From Bog-473 sp963741995 (lineage in GTDB: Bacteria > Actinomycetota > Acidimicrobiia > Acidimicrobiales > RAAP-2), in the NCBI GenBank assembly GCA_963741995.1, contig CAVUKI010000009.1, forward strand, positions 372,001-436,000: a DNA stretch of 64,000 nt, given 5' to 3'. Positions 9,910 to 21,761 of the stretch are shown here, one piece after another. Each line of letters starts with the position of its first letter. The first letter of the stretch is position 1. The translations under genes were made by a program, and so were the position numbers. The notes beneath the pieces were generated by a model, which was not told the origin of the DNA, did no database searches, and saw only the letters and a program-made list of their open reading frames with translations.

Positions 9910-11130
9910 CCGACGCCGACGCCGGGACCGTGACCTCGTCGGAGCGCTCGTCGCTCATGCGCACCTATGCAGACCCGCCCGCCACCTTCGTGCGGGGCCA
10001 GGGCACGGTGCTCTACGACGCCGAAGGCACCGAGTACCTCGACTTCATCACCGGCCTGGCCGTGGTGTCGCTCGGCCATGCCCATCCGGTTGTGGCCGAC
10101 GCGGTGGCCGAGCAGGCGCGGACGCTCAGTCACGTGTCGAACCTGTACGGCAACACGCTGGCTCCCGAGGTCTCCCGCACCATCGACCGGCTCATCAACG
10201 GGGGCAGCGGCCAGGCTGGCGGCCAGGTCTTCTTCGCCAATTCGGGGGCCGAGGCCAACGAGTGCGCGCTCAAGCTGGCCCGTCGCTGGGCCGGTCCCGG
10301 CCGCCACGTCGTGATCAGCGCCGACAACTCGTTCCACGGCCGCACGCTGGCCACGCTCACCGCCACCGGCCAGCCCGAGAAGCAGGCGCCGTTCGTGCCG
10401 CTGCCCGAGGGGTTCGTGCACGTGCCCTACGACGACGTCGCCGCGCTGGACAAGGTGCTCGACCCGGACACGGTCGCCGCCGTCCTGCTGGAGCCGCTGC
10501 AGGGCGAGGGCGGTGTCATGGTCCCGAGCTCGGACTACCTCGGCGCGGTGCGGTCACTGTGCTCCGAGCGCAACGCGCTCCTCATGCTCGACGAGGTGCA
10601 GACCGGCCTCGGACGGACCGGGCACTGGTTCGCCTTCCAGGCCCAGGGGCTCGAGCCCGATGTGGTGACGATGGCCAAGGCGCTCGGCAACGGCATGCCG
10701 GTCGGTGCCTGCTGGGCCCGGGCGGAAGTGGCGGCGGCCTTCGGGCCGGGTGACCACGGGTCGACGTTCGGCGGACAGCCCCTCGCCCTGGCCGCGGTCA
10801 AGGCGACGTTGGCCGTCATGGAGGCCGAGGACGTTCCTCGCCGCGCCCGCGAGGGGGGCGAGCGCCTCGCGGGCGGGCTGGCAAGGCTGCCGGGGGTCGT
10901 CTCGGTGCGCGGCGCCGGCCTGCTGCTGGCGGCGCAGCTCGAGGAGCCGGTGGCCAAGGAGGTGGCGGACTGGGCGCTGGCGCACGGCTTGCTGGTCAAC
11001 CCGGTGCGGCCCGACGCCATCCGCGTGGCGCCGCCCCTGCTGGTGCGCGACGACGAGATCGACACGGCGCTGGGTGTCCTCGGGCAGGCCCTGCTCGCGT
11101 CGCGGGCCCGAGACCGACGGGCCGGGGTAG
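9906..11130 (+). CDS. argD: Acetylornithine aminotransferase (3' frameshift)
   Basis: PLP-dependent class III aminotransferase converting N-acetylglutamate semialdehyde to N-acetylornithine. Visible motifs are VFFANSGAEANECALKLAR, FHGRTLATL, LLMLDEVQTGLGRTG and the PLP lysine in TMAKALGNGMPVGA (about K258). The GTG start at 9906 overlaps the argB stop. As written, the frame runs into argF without a stop. A TAG at 11128-11130 in the next frame lies directly before a strong Shine-Dalgarno (AGGAGGGGAGG) and the argF ATG, so one extra base near 11090-11120 is likely. Corrected length is about 407, normal for ArgD. Confidence 0.9.
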
Positions 11131-11150
11131 AGGAGGGGAGGGACGGGCAC

Positions 11151-12077
11151 ATGCGCAACTTCTTCGACATCGACGACCTCGACCCCGACGCCTGGGAGCA
11201 TCTCCTCGAGCTCGCGCGCAATCCGCCCGCGCACGCGCCGCTGGCCGGCCAGGGCGTGGCGCTGCTCTTCCAGAAGCCTTCGGCGCGGACGCGCAACTCC
11301 ACCGAAATGGCGGTGGTCGACCTGGGCGGGCACCCGGTGTACATCCAAGGGACCGAGGTCGGCCTCGACGAGCGGGAGACCGCGGAGGACGTGGCCCGCA
11401 CGCTCGCCTGCTACCACCGCATCCTGTGCGCCCGGGTGTTCGAGCACTCGATGCTGGTGCGGATGGCCGGCGCTCTCCAGCGGAGCGGCTTCGACGTCCC
11501 GGTGGTGAACCTCCTGTGCGACACCGCGCATCCGTGCCAGGCCGTGGCCGACGTGCTCACCATGCGCGAGGCGCTGGGCCCGCTGGCCGGTCGCGTCCTG
11601 ACCTACGTCGGGGACGCCAACAACATGGCGCGCTCTCTGGCCAAGGCCGCGCTGCTCGAGGGCATGGAGGTCCGCTTCGCCTCCCCGGCGGCCTACACGT
11701 TCTCCGGCGACGAGCTGGCCGCGCTGCAGTCCTTCGCGGACCGCACGGGGCGGGGTGGGACGGTGCAGGGCACGGACGACCCGGGCCATGCGGCCAAGGG
11801 TGCGTCAGTGCTCTACACCGACGTGTGGACGAGCATGGGCCAGGAGGAGGAGCGCGTGGCCCGCCTGGCCGCCTTCGAGGGCTTCACCATCGACGGGGAC
11901 CTGGTCGACCGGGCGGGCGACGACGCCGTCGTCCTGCACTGTCTGCCGGCGCACCGCGGCGAGGAGATCACCGACGCCGTCATGGAGGGACCGCGCTCGT
12001 GGATCTGGCGCCAGGCCGCCCACCGGCGGACGGCCATGCGGGGCGTCCTGGCCTGGGTCGTGGAGGGAGCGGCATGA
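11151..12077 (+). CDS. argF: Ornithine carbamoyltransferase
   Basis: Makes citrulline from ornithine and carbamoyl phosphate. The 308-residue product has the carbamoyl-phosphate loop (KPSARTRNSTEMAVVDLGG), the HPCQAVADVLTMRE segment, and the ornithine-site HCLPAHRGEEI with its conserved Cys. The ATG at 11151 has an excellent Shine-Dalgarno just upstream (about 11131-11142), which argues for independent initiation even though the argD frame appears open into it. It overlaps argR by ATGA. Confidence 0.95.
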   Translation: MRNFFDIDDLDPDAWEHLLELARNPPAHAPLAGQGVALLFQKPSARTRNSTEMAVVDLGGHPVYIQGTEVGLDERETAEDVARTLACYHRILCARVFEHSMLVRMAGALQRSGFDVPVVNLLCDTAHPCQAVADVLTMREALGPLAGRVLTYVGDANNMARSLAKAALLEGMEVRFASPAAYTFSGDELAALQSFADRTGRGGTVQGTDDPGHAAKGASVLYTDVWTSMGQEEERVARLAAFEGFTIDGDLVDRAGDDAVVLHCLPAHRGEEITDAVMEGPRSWIWRQAAHRRTAMRGVLAWVVEGAA

Positions 12078-12601
12078 GCGGGCAGGCGCCGAGCCGGCTG
12101 ACGAAGAACCAGCGTCAGCACCGCATCACGAAGTTGCTGGAGTCGCAGCCGGTGACGAACCAGGCCCAGTTGGTGGCCCTGCTCGGGGAGCAGGGGATCG
12201 AAGCGACCCAGACCACGGTCTCACGCGACCTCGAGGACCTGGGGGCGGTGAAGGTCCGCCTGCCCGGGGGTGAGACGGCCTACGCGCTGCCCGAGCTCCC
12301 CACCCACCAGATCGCGCCGGAGGACCATCTGCGACGCGTGCTCGGCGAGTGGGTCGTGGAGGTGGCCCACTCGGGGAATCTCGTGGTGTTGCGCACTCCG
12401 CCGGGCTCGGCCCACGTGGTGGGCTCCGCGCTCGATCGCAGCGGGCTGGAAGAGATCGTCGGCACCGTGGCGGGCGACGACACGGTGCTGGTCATCGTCG
12501 AGGAGCACATCGGGGGCGCCCCGATGGCCGACCGCTTGCGCGACGTCGCCGGCATTGCCGTCAACAACAAGGTGGCATTGAATGGGAAGGAAGAGGACTG
12601 A
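12074..12601 (+). CDS. argR: Arginine repressor
   Basis: Hexameric arginine-responsive repressor. The N-terminal winged helix is at about 10-75 (TKNQRQHRITKLLESQPV, TQTTVSRDLEDLGAVKVRL). The C-terminal oligomerisation and arginine-binding domain includes the GTVAGDDTVLVIVEE segment with the acidic pair that contacts arginine. The product is 175 residues, slightly longer than E. coli ArgR. It is encoded inside the operon it presumably controls through the palindrome at 6763-6794, giving feedback on its own synthesis. Confidence 0.95.
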   Translation: MSGQAPSRLTKNQRQHRITKLLESQPVTNQAQLVALLGEQGIEATQTTVSRDLEDLGAVKVRLPGGETAYALPELPTHQIAPEDHLRRVLGEWVVEVAHSGNLVVLRTPPGSAHVVGSALDRSGLEEIVGTVAGDDTVLVIVEEHIGGAPMADRLRDVAGIAVNNKVALNGKEED

Positions 12602-12603
12602 AC

Positions 12604-13869
12604 ATGCCTGATCGGGTGGTACTGGCCTACAGCGGTGGCCTCGATACGTCGGTCGCCGTGCGCTGGCTCATTGAGAACGAGGGCGTCGAGGTGGTGGCGG
12701 TGGCGGTCGACGTCGGGCAGTCGGCCGACCGCGGTGGCGAGGACTGGGACGCCGTGCGGGACCGGGCGCTGGCCGCCGGAGCGGTCGAGGCGGTCGTGGT
12801 CGACGCCCGCCACGAGATGGCCGAGGAGTTCTGCGTGCCGGCCCTGCAGGCCAACGCGCGCTACGAGGGCAAGTACCCGCTCGTGTCGGCCCTGTCGCGG
12901 CCGGTGATCGTGCGCCATCTCGTGGCCCAGGCGCGCCGGCATGGCGCCACCGCCGTGGCGCACGGCTGCACGGGCAAGGGCAACGACCAGGTCCGCTTCG
13001 AGGTCGGCGTGCGCGCCCTGGCGCCCGACCTCGGCATCTACGCGCCGGCGCGGGTCTGGGGCATGACCCGGGAGGACTGCGTCGAGCTGGCCGCCAAGTG
13101 GGACATCCCCATCACGGTGACGAAGGAGAAGCTGTACTCCATCGACGACAACCTCTGGGGCAAGGCCATCGAGTGCGGTGCGATCGAGGATCCCTGGGCG
13201 CCCGCTCCCGATGACGTCTACACGCTGACGCGGGTGAGCGAGACCGATCCCGTCGAGATCATCGTGGGCTTCGAAGCCGGCGTCCCCGTCAGCCTCGACG
13301 GCACGGCATTGGGCCCCTACGACCTCATCGCCCGGCTGGGCCAGGTGGCCGGCGGCCGTGGCTTCGGGCGTCTCGACATGGTGGAGAACCGCCGGGTCGG
13401 CATCAAGAGCCGCGAGATCTACGAGTGCCCGGCCGCCCTGGCCCTGATTCTGGCCCACGCCGACCTCGAGGACCTGACCCTCGAGCGGGACGTGCACCAC
13501 GAGAAGGCGCGGCTGGAGCCGCGCTGGGCCGAGCTCGTCTACGACGGGCTGTGGTACTCCCCCCTGCGCAGCGCGCTGCAGGCCTTCATCACCGAGAGCC
13601 AGCGCCATGTGACGGGGGAGGTGCGGTTGCGTTTCGCCGCGCCGGGCACCTGTGCCGTCGTGGGACGGCGCAGCCCGGTCGCGCTCTACGACCACGACCT
13701 GGCGACGTACGATGCGTCGGACACCTTCCGGCACGCCGACGCCGAGGGGTTCGTGCGTCTGTGGGGCCTCGGGGTCGCCACGTGGTCGGCCCGTCAAGGG
13801 CCGGGCGCTCACGCGGGCGGCAAGGCGGTCGCGCCGGAGCAGGCAGGAGAGGTCAGGGGGGAGCGTTGA
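12604..13869 (+). CDS. argG: Argininosuccinate synthase
   Basis: ATP-dependent condensation of citrulline with aspartate. The N-terminal ATP pyrophosphatase loop is VVLAYSGGLDTSVAV. Other conserved segments are ALQANARYEGKYPLVSALSR, AHGCTGKGNDQVRFE and YSIDDNLWGKAIECG. The 421-residue length is a little over the usual 400, with a Gly/Ala-rich C-terminal tail. ATG 12604 follows argR by 2 bases, and the GAAGGAAGAGG at about 12588-12598 can serve as ribosome binding site. Confidence 0.96.
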   Translation: MPDRVVLAYSGGLDTSVAVRWLIENEGVEVVAVAVDVGQSADRGGEDWDAVRDRALAAGAVEAVVVDARHEMAEEFCVPALQANARYEGKYPLVSALSRPVIVRHLVAQARRHGATAVAHGCTGKGNDQVRFEVGVRALAPDLGIYAPARVWGMTREDCVELAAKWDIPITVTKEKLYSIDDNLWGKAIECGAIEDPWAPAPDDVYTLTRVSETDPVEIIVGFEAGVPVSLDGTALGPYDLIARLGQVAGGRGFGRLDMVENRRVGIKSREIYECPAALALILAHADLEDLTLERDVHHEKARLEPRWAELVYDGLWYSPLRSALQAFITESQRHVTGEVRLRFAAPGTCAVVGRRSPVALYDHDLATYDASDTFRHADAEGFVRLWGLGVATWSARQGPGAHAGGKAVAPEQAGEVRGER

Positions 13870-15269
13870 CGCTCTGGGAGGGCCGCATTTCGACCGGCAT
13901 GGCGGACGCCGTGGCCGCGTTCACCGTCAGCCTGCCCTTCGACCGGGTGCTGGCCGACGACGACCTGGCCGGCTCGCGCGCGCACGTCAAGGGCCTCGGC
14001 AAGGCGGGCATCCTCAGCGACAGCGAGGTGACCACCCTGGTGGAGACGCTCGACATCGTCGAGGAGGAATTCGCCACCGGCGACTTCGTCTTCGCCCCCG
14101 GTGACGAGGACATCCACACCGCCATCGAACGACGCGTCACCGAGTTGGCGGGCGACGTCGGGGCGAAGCTGCACACGGGGCGGAGCCGCAACGACCAGGT
14201 CGCGACGGCCCTGCGCCTGTGGTGCCGACGCTCGCTCATCGGCGTGGCCGACGAGATCATGGCACTGCAGGACGCGCTGGCCCAGAGGGCCCTGGAGGCC
14301 GCCGACATCTACCTGCCGGGTTACACCCATATGCAGCGGGCGCAACCGGTGCTGCTGGCCCACCACCTCTTGGCGCACGGTTGGGCGCTGGCCCGTGACG
14401 TCGACCGTCTCGTCACCACCGTCGACCGGCTCAACATCTCGCCGCTGGGGGCGGGCGCGCTGGCCGGTTCGTCGCTGCCGCTCGACCCTGACTACGTCGC
14501 GGCCGAGCTCGGTTTCCACGGCCGCTTCGAGAATTCCCTCGATGCGGTGTCCGACCGCGACTTCGTCGCCGAGGCGCTCTTCGACATCGCCCTGCTGGGC
14601 GTGCACCTGTCACGGATGGGTGAGGAGATCGTGCTGTGGTCGACCGAGGAGTTCGGTTTCTGCACGCTCGACGATGCGTACGCCACCGGCAGCTCGATGT
14701 TGCCGCAGAAGAAGAACCCCGATGTGGCCGAGTTGGCTCGCGGCAAGTCGGGACGCCTCATCGGCCACCTCAACGCCGTGCTGGTGACGCTCAAGGGTCT
14801 CCCGCTGGCCTACAACCGCGACCTGCAGGAGGACAAGGAGCCCCTCTTCGACGCGGTGCTCCAGGTCACGCGGGCGCTCATCGCGTTGCGCGGCGTCTAC
14901 GAGACCGCCTCGTGGAACGAGGAGCGCATGCAGACGGCGGCGGACGGTCCGGCCGCCGCGGCCATCGACCTGGCCGAGATGCTCGTCGAGCAGGGCATGC
15001 CCTTCCGCCAGGCCCACGGGCTGATCGGTGGCCTGGTGCGCGAGTCGCTGGAGCGCCACGTGCCGTTGGTCGAGCTGGTCGCCGCCCACCCCGATTTGGG
15101 TGAGACCGCCGTGGAACTGCTCGAACCGGGTGTGGCGGTGACACGCCGGCGCACCCCCGGGGGGGCTGGTCCGGGACCGGTCGGCGAGCAGGCCGAGCGC
15201 TTCACCCGGCGACGCGAGGTCGACCGGGCGCGCCTGGCCCAATGGCGGCCCCACGGAACGGCATCGTAG
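13866..15269 (+). CDS. argH: Argininosuccinate lyase
   Basis: Final arginine step, cleaving argininosuccinate to arginine and fumarate. The 467-residue product has HTGRSRNDQVATALRLW, YLPGYTHMQRAQPVLLAHHL and the signature GSSMLPQKKNPDVAELARGK with the catalytic Ser loop. The start is TTG 13866, which overlaps the argG stop as TTGA and has a strong AGGGGGGA Shine-Dalgarno about 5 bases upstream. It closes the operon. Confidence 0.95.
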   Translation: MTLWEGRISTGMADAVAAFTVSLPFDRVLADDDLAGSRAHVKGLGKAGILSDSEVTTLVETLDIVEEEFATGDFVFAPGDEDIHTAIERRVTELAGDVGAKLHTGRSRNDQVATALRLWCRRSLIGVADEIMALQDALAQRALEAADIYLPGYTHMQRAQPVLLAHHLLAHGWALARDVDRLVTTVDRLNISPLGAGALAGSSLPLDPDYVAAELGFHGRFENSLDAVSDRDFVAEALFDIALLGVHLSRMGEEIVLWSTEEFGFCTLDDAYATGSSMLPQKKNPDVAELARGKSGRLIGHLNAVLVTLKGLPLAYNRDLQEDKEPLFDAVLQVTRALIALRGVYETASWNEERMQTAADGPAAAAIDLAEMLVEQGMPFRQAHGLIGGLVRESLERHVPLVELVAAHPDLGETAVELLEPGVAVTRRRTPGGAGPGPVGEQAERFTRRREVDRARLAQWRPHGTAS

Positions 15270-15553
15270 CGATCACGGCCTGAAACCCCCGCTGGCGGAT
15301 GTGGCAATTTCCGCGGCCCAGCCCCCATGTCAGGTAACGCCCAGGTGAACGCAACATAAAGATCCCGGTATTGGGTTGTATCGAGAGTGGCCAGGGTAAA
15401 GGCTGTAGGCATAGCCACATCGACGAGGATGCCCGAATCGACGAAGTGCGCGGGAATCCGTCTCCGAGGGTCCGAGGGGGGAGGCGGAACCGGTGTCGGG
15501 TCGGGTGGCCGCGTCGAGCCCACCGGAAACCCTCACCACGTGGAGAAGTACTT

Positions 15554-17056
15554 ATGCAGCGGATGACCGGCATCGACCCGATGTTCATCTACTCGGACAC
15601 CCCGGACACACCGATGGAGATCGCCTACGCCTGCGTGTTCGATCCCCCCTCGCTGCCCGGTGGGTACAGCTTCGAGCGCGTCACCGGCGTCCTGCAGACG
15701 CGGATCCCGAATCTCCAGCCATTCCGCCGCCGGCTCATGACCGTTCCACTCGGACTGGACCATCCGCGTTGGGTGGACGACCCGGACTTCGAACTTTCCA
15801 ATCATCTGCACCGCGTCGCTCTCCCGGCTCCCGGTGGCGATCCCGAGTTCCGGGCCAAGGTGGCCGAGGTGATGGGTCGCCCCCTCACGCCGGAGCAGCC
15901 ACCGTGGGAGATGCATGTCGTCGAGGGGATGGCCGACGGCTTGGTGGGCCTCATCGCCAAGGTGCACCACTCGGTCGTCGACGGCGTGGCCGGTGCCGAC
16001 ATGCTGGCCAAGCTCCTCGATCTGACCGCGGAGGGCAGTGCGGTGACCGAGCCATGCCCACCCTGGTTGCCGGCCCGGCTGCCTTCGCAGACCCAGTTGC
16101 TGACCGATGCGCTGCCGACTTTCGTCCGGAGCCCCCTCCGGGGCCTGCGTGCCGCGCGCGAGGTCGGCCGCACGGCCGTGCGCCTGGCTCGCTGCGCGAT
16201 AGACGATCGGCTCGGCCCGGTGTCGATCCCGTTGGGCGCGCCCGACACGTTCGACGCACCGGTCGGCGCCGACCGGGCGGTGTCCTTCGCCGAGCTCGAC
16301 ATGGCGCAGGTGCGGATGCTCACGACGCGGTTCGGGTCGACCATCAACGACGTCGTCCTCGCCGTCTGCTCGGGGGCGTTGCGCTCCCACCTGGCCGCGC
16401 ACGGGCAGGAGTCCGAGAGCCCTCTGGTGGCCGTCGTGCCGGTCTCTGTCCGCGGCGACACGAACGCCGCGTCATTGGGCAACCACCTCTCGGCCATGTT
16501 CGTGCCCCTCTCGAACGACAAGAAGACACCGTTGGAGCGCCTGCGCACGGTGACCGCGGCAAGCGCCTCGTGCAAGGGGCAGGAGCGCGCCGTCGGCTAC
16601 GGCCCCATGGCGACCCGGTTGACCGAGGGGGTGCCCCCGGCGGTGGTGAAGCCGATGATTCAGCTCGGCGTGCGCTCGGGCGTCCTGCGCAAGCTGCGGG
16701 CCGGGAACCTCATGGTCTCCAACGTGCCCGGTCCGGACTTCCCGCTCTACTTCGCCGGCATGGAGCTCCGCGCCGTCTACCCGCTGGGACCGGTCATCGA
16801 CGGGGTCGCGCTCAACATCACGGTGCAGAGCTACCGTGAGTCGCTCTTCGTCGGCATCAATGCGTGCGCCTCGGCCGTGCCCGACCTGCCGGGCCTGACG
16901 CAGGCCATGGTGGACGAGCTCTCTCTGCTGTGCCGCATGGCCGCCGGGGCCGGCGAGCCGCGCCGGGCCGGCCGTGTGCGCCTGGCGGCTGCAGCTGCCG
17001 GCCCGGCCGCCACGCCGGGCGCCATCCGCCGGGTGGGCGCGCCGACACCGATCTGA
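15554..17056 (+). CDS. WS/DGAT-family O-acyltransferase
   Basis: Predicted wax-ester synthase / diacylglycerol acyltransferase, using acyl-CoA to acylate a fatty alcohol or diacylglycerol in storage-lipid synthesis at the membrane. The catalytic motif HHSVVDGVAGADML is at about residues 138-151, with typical N-terminal (MTGIDPMFIYSDTPDTPME) and C-terminal (SNVPGPDFPLYFAGMELRAV) family blocks. Length 500 is usual. ATG 15554 is preceded by GGAGAAG. The 284 bases upstream (15270-15553) contain no other gene and probably carry its promoter. Substrate preference cannot be read from sequence. Confidence 0.87.
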   Translation: MQRMTGIDPMFIYSDTPDTPMEIAYACVFDPPSLPGGYSFERVTGVLQTRIPNLQPFRRRLMTVPLGLDHPRWVDDPDFELSNHLHRVALPAPGGDPEFRAKVAEVMGRPLTPEQPPWEMHVVEGMADGLVGLIAKVHHSVVDGVAGADMLAKLLDLTAEGSAVTEPCPPWLPARLPSQTQLLTDALPTFVRSPLRGLRAAREVGRTAVRLARCAIDDRLGPVSIPLGAPDTFDAPVGADRAVSFAELDMAQVRMLTTRFGSTINDVVLAVCSGALRSHLAAHGQESESPLVAVVPVSVRGDTNAASLGNHLSAMFVPLSNDKKTPLERLRTVTAASASCKGQERAVGYGPMATRLTEGVPPAVVKPMIQLGVRSGVLRKLRAGNLMVSNVPGPDFPLYFAGMELRAVYPLGPVIDGVALNITVQSYRESLFVGINACASAVPDLPGLTQAMVDELSLLCRMAAGAGEPRRAGRVRLAAAAAGPAATPGAIRRVGAPTPI

Positions 17057-17105
17057 GGACGGTCGGGGGTGGCGCCCGGCCGTCCCGGTGGGGCAGGGTG
17101 GCCGC

Positions 17106-17705
17106 GTGGAGCGGTCGGACCTGGAGGGCAATCCCGTCGCCGTCGCTCCGTGGTTGCTGAACAAGGTGTTGGCCCGCGGCGCGCGGGCCGGGCGGATCGT
17201 CGAGGTCGAGGCGTACCACGGCGCCAATGACGCGGCCTCGCACGCCTACCGGGGGCTGACACCCCGCACCGCGGTCATGTTCGGTCCACCCGGGTACCTC
17301 TACGTGTATTTCACCTACGGCATGCACTGGTGCGCCAACGTGGTCTGCGGACCCGAGGGCGAGGCCGCCGCCGTGCTGATCCGCGCCTTGGCCCCTCTTG
17401 CCGGCGTGGAAGAGATGTGGGACGCCCGGCCGGCCGCCCGTCTGGAACGCGATCTCTGCAACGGCCCGGCCAAGCTCTGCCAGGCCCTGGGCATCACCGG
17501 CGCCGACAGCGGGGAGGACCTCCTGGCCACCCGGCGCCCTTCCGGGGCGGTCGCTCCCGCCGCTCAGGGCCTCGTCCGCCTGCTGGACGACGGGACGCCG
17601 CCCCCCCGGCGTCCCGGCCGCGGGACCCGGATCGGCATCAAGGAGGCGACGGAGAAACGCTGGCGGTTCTGGGTGCCCGGCGACCCCTCCGTTTCCCGGC
17701 CCTGA
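17106..17705 (+). CDS. DNA-3-methyladenine glycosylase (AAG/Mpg type)
   Basis: Base-excision repair glycosylase removing alkylated purines. The family core is present: RIVEVEAYHGANDAASHAYR with the catalytic Glu, then TPRTAVMFGPPGYLYVYFTY and LCNGPAKLCQALGI. Length 199 matches bacterial members. The start is GTG 17106 (VERSDLEGNPVAVAPWLLNK). The next 217 bases hold no gene before a strong hairpin terminator at 17923-17963. Confidence 0.93.
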   Translation: MERSDLEGNPVAVAPWLLNKVLARGARAGRIVEVEAYHGANDAASHAYRGLTPRTAVMFGPPGYLYVYFTYGMHWCANVVCGPEGEAAAVLIRALAPLAGVEEMWDARPAARLERDLCNGPAKLCQALGITGADSGEDLLATRRPSGAVAPAAQGLVRLLDDGTPPPRRPGRGTRIGIKEATEKRWRFWVPGDPSVSRP

Positions 17706-17922
17706 GCGCCCCGGCGCGTGCTGACGATGCCTCTGAGCTGGCACAACGAGATTCATCGGGTGTCACCGGCCTGTCACGGCCGTGCAACAACGCCCGTGCA
17801 TCATGCTGCCATCGCATCGTGGTGACATGCGGTAGATCGAGGACATCAGCAGGCGGCGCACGCCCCCGAAGGCCTGAGCGGCGAACAGGAGGGGGCGGAA
17901 AGCCCGTTGAACTTCGAGCACC

Positions 17923-17963
17923 GGATGGCACGCGGAAGGCAAGGTGGCTTCCGCGTGCCATCC
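17923..17963 (+). terminator. Strong hairpin upstream of the rrn operon
   Basis: A perfect 16-base-pair stem (GGATGGCACGCGGAAG at 17923-17938, complement at 17948-17963) with a 9-base loop, followed by TTTC. It probably ends transcription from mpg and isolates the rRNA promoter. Confidence 0.7.
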
Positions 17964-18107
17964 TTTCGGTGCACTGCGACGCCTGCTCTCGGTGGGAACC
18001 GACCGTTCGAGCGGGCATCCGCCGGCCGCGGCGGATGTCCCGCTACGATCGGTGGCCGAGGCCGGAGCCCGGGGTCTGCCCCGCTGGATCTCTAGGCCTG
18101 AAGCGCG

Positions 18108-18136
18108 TTGACGCTCTGTCACGCGCCTGCTACAGT
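18108..18136 (+). promoter_or_regulatory. rrn promoter
   Basis: TTGACG at 18108-18113, a 17-base spacer, then TACAGT at 18131-18136. This is the best sigma-70-type promoter in the window and lies about 340 bases upstream of the mature 16S 5' end, placing the transcript start near 18143. Confidence 0.75.
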
Positions 18137-18260
18137 GACACTCCCGTCGGAACGGCCCCCCAAGGCCCTCCGATAGCCGAAGGAGACTCGCCGGCATCGT
18201 CCGGAGCAGTCCTTTGGCACACCCGGCACCAACACCGGCTGGACTGGTGTGTGCCCGGTC

Positions 18261-18273
18261 GCTCCTTGAAAAC
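18261..18273 (+). promoter_or_regulatory. boxA antitermination element in the rrn leader
   Basis: GCTCCTTGAAAAC resembles the boxA elements of Gram-positive rRNA leaders (CTTTGAAAAC type), bound by NusB/NusE to form antitermination complexes. A second copy is in the 16S-23S spacer. Confidence 0.6.
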
Positions 18274-18475
18274 GGAATAGTGAGAGCCAAAAGCCAGTGC
18301 GGGCAATTCATCCGGACTCAAACGGATGGGTTGTACGTCAATTAAGTAGTACACAGGCCTCGGAACCCCTCGGGGTGAAGGAGCCTGTGGTCACAAATAG
18401 TTCGAGTCAAACTATGGTGACTCTCTGATTCTTGGTCGGTCGAGCTCCCTGTTTGGGGTTTGGCCGGTCGGAGTC

Positions 18476-20509
<2,034 letters not shown>

Positions 20510-21033
20510 CTCCAAGCTACAAAGAGCCAACGGTGAATGCCTTGGCGCCTAAAGCCGAAGAAGGACGTGGGCGACTGCGAAAAGCCACGGGAAGCTGTCT
20601 ACCTAGCGTCGATCCGTGGATATCCGAATGGGGCAACCCAACACCTGTCATGAGGTGTTACACCCGCCTGAATGTATAGGGCGGGGCGAGGGAACCGGGT
20701 GAATTGAAACATCTAAGTAACCCGAGGAGAGGAAAACAACAGTGACTCCCTGAGTAGCGGCGAGCGAAACGGGAAGAGCCTAAACCGTGCCGGTGTTAAA
20801 GCCTGATGGCGTTGCCGGTATGGGGTTGTGGGATTCGAGAGACGGGGCATCAGACCTGTCACGGAGTTACAAATCCAATGTCTAGTGGAATCAGTCAGGA
20901 AAGCTGAACCAAAGAGGGTAATGGTCCCGTACACGAAACGCATTGGACTCCGCTTGAACACCCGAGTAGCGCCGGATCCGGGAAAGCCGGCGTGAATCTG
21001 CGAGGACCATCTCGTAAGGCTAAGTACTCTTAG

Positions 21034-21081
<48 letters not shown>

Positions 21082-21267
21082 GGGAGGGGAGTGAAATAGT
21101 ACCTGAAACCGTTGGCTTACAAACAGTCAAAGCGTCGTTGCTCCACCGTTGCCATGATCCCTTCGGGTGAGATTGGTGACACTAGGTGGATGTCAGCCGT
21201 GATGGCGTGCCTTTTGAAGAATGAGCCAGCGAGTTACGGTGTGTGGCGAGGTTAACCAGCGATGGGT

Positions 21268-21304
<37 letters not shown>

Positions 21305-21692
21305 CGCATGCTGTAGACCCGAAGCCGAGTGAGCTTGCCATGGGCAGGCTGAAGCGAAGGTAAGACTTCGTGGAGGGCCGAACCCACCTAGGTTGAAAAC
21401 TGGGGGGATGACCTGTGGCAAGGGGTGAAAGGCCAATCAAACTCGGTGATAGCTGGTTCTCCCCGAAATGCATTTAGGTGCAGCGTCGGGTGTTCAGCAT
21501 CGGAGGTAGAGCACTGGATGGGCTAGGGGGCCTACAAGCTTACTGACCCCAACTAAACTCCGAATGCCGATGCTCAAGAACCCGGCAGTGAGACCACGAG
21601 GGATGAGCTTCGTTGGTCGAAAGGGAAACAGCCCAGACCGCCGGCTAAGGCCCCAAATTCTTGACTAAGTGGAAAACGATGTGGGAACGCAA

Positions 21693-21729
<37 letters not shown>

Positions 21730-21730
21730 A

Positions 21731-21761
<31 letters not shown>

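Larger units (their letters stand above)
17706..18475 (+). other. Intergenic region and rrn leader
   Basis: 770 bases between mpg and the 16S gene without a credible protein gene. It contains the hairpin at 17923-17963, the rrn promoter at 18108-18136, a boxA at about 18261-18273 and a GC-rich hairpin at about 18352-18390 (CACAGGC arm and GCCTGTG arm) just upstream of 16S. Confidence 0.7.

Noticed and set aside
9906..12077. In-frame ArgD-ArgF fusion
   Set aside because: A TAG in the next frame (11128-11130), a strong Shine-Dalgarno and the normal ArgF ATG lie at the join; a single extra base near the argD end explains the open frame.
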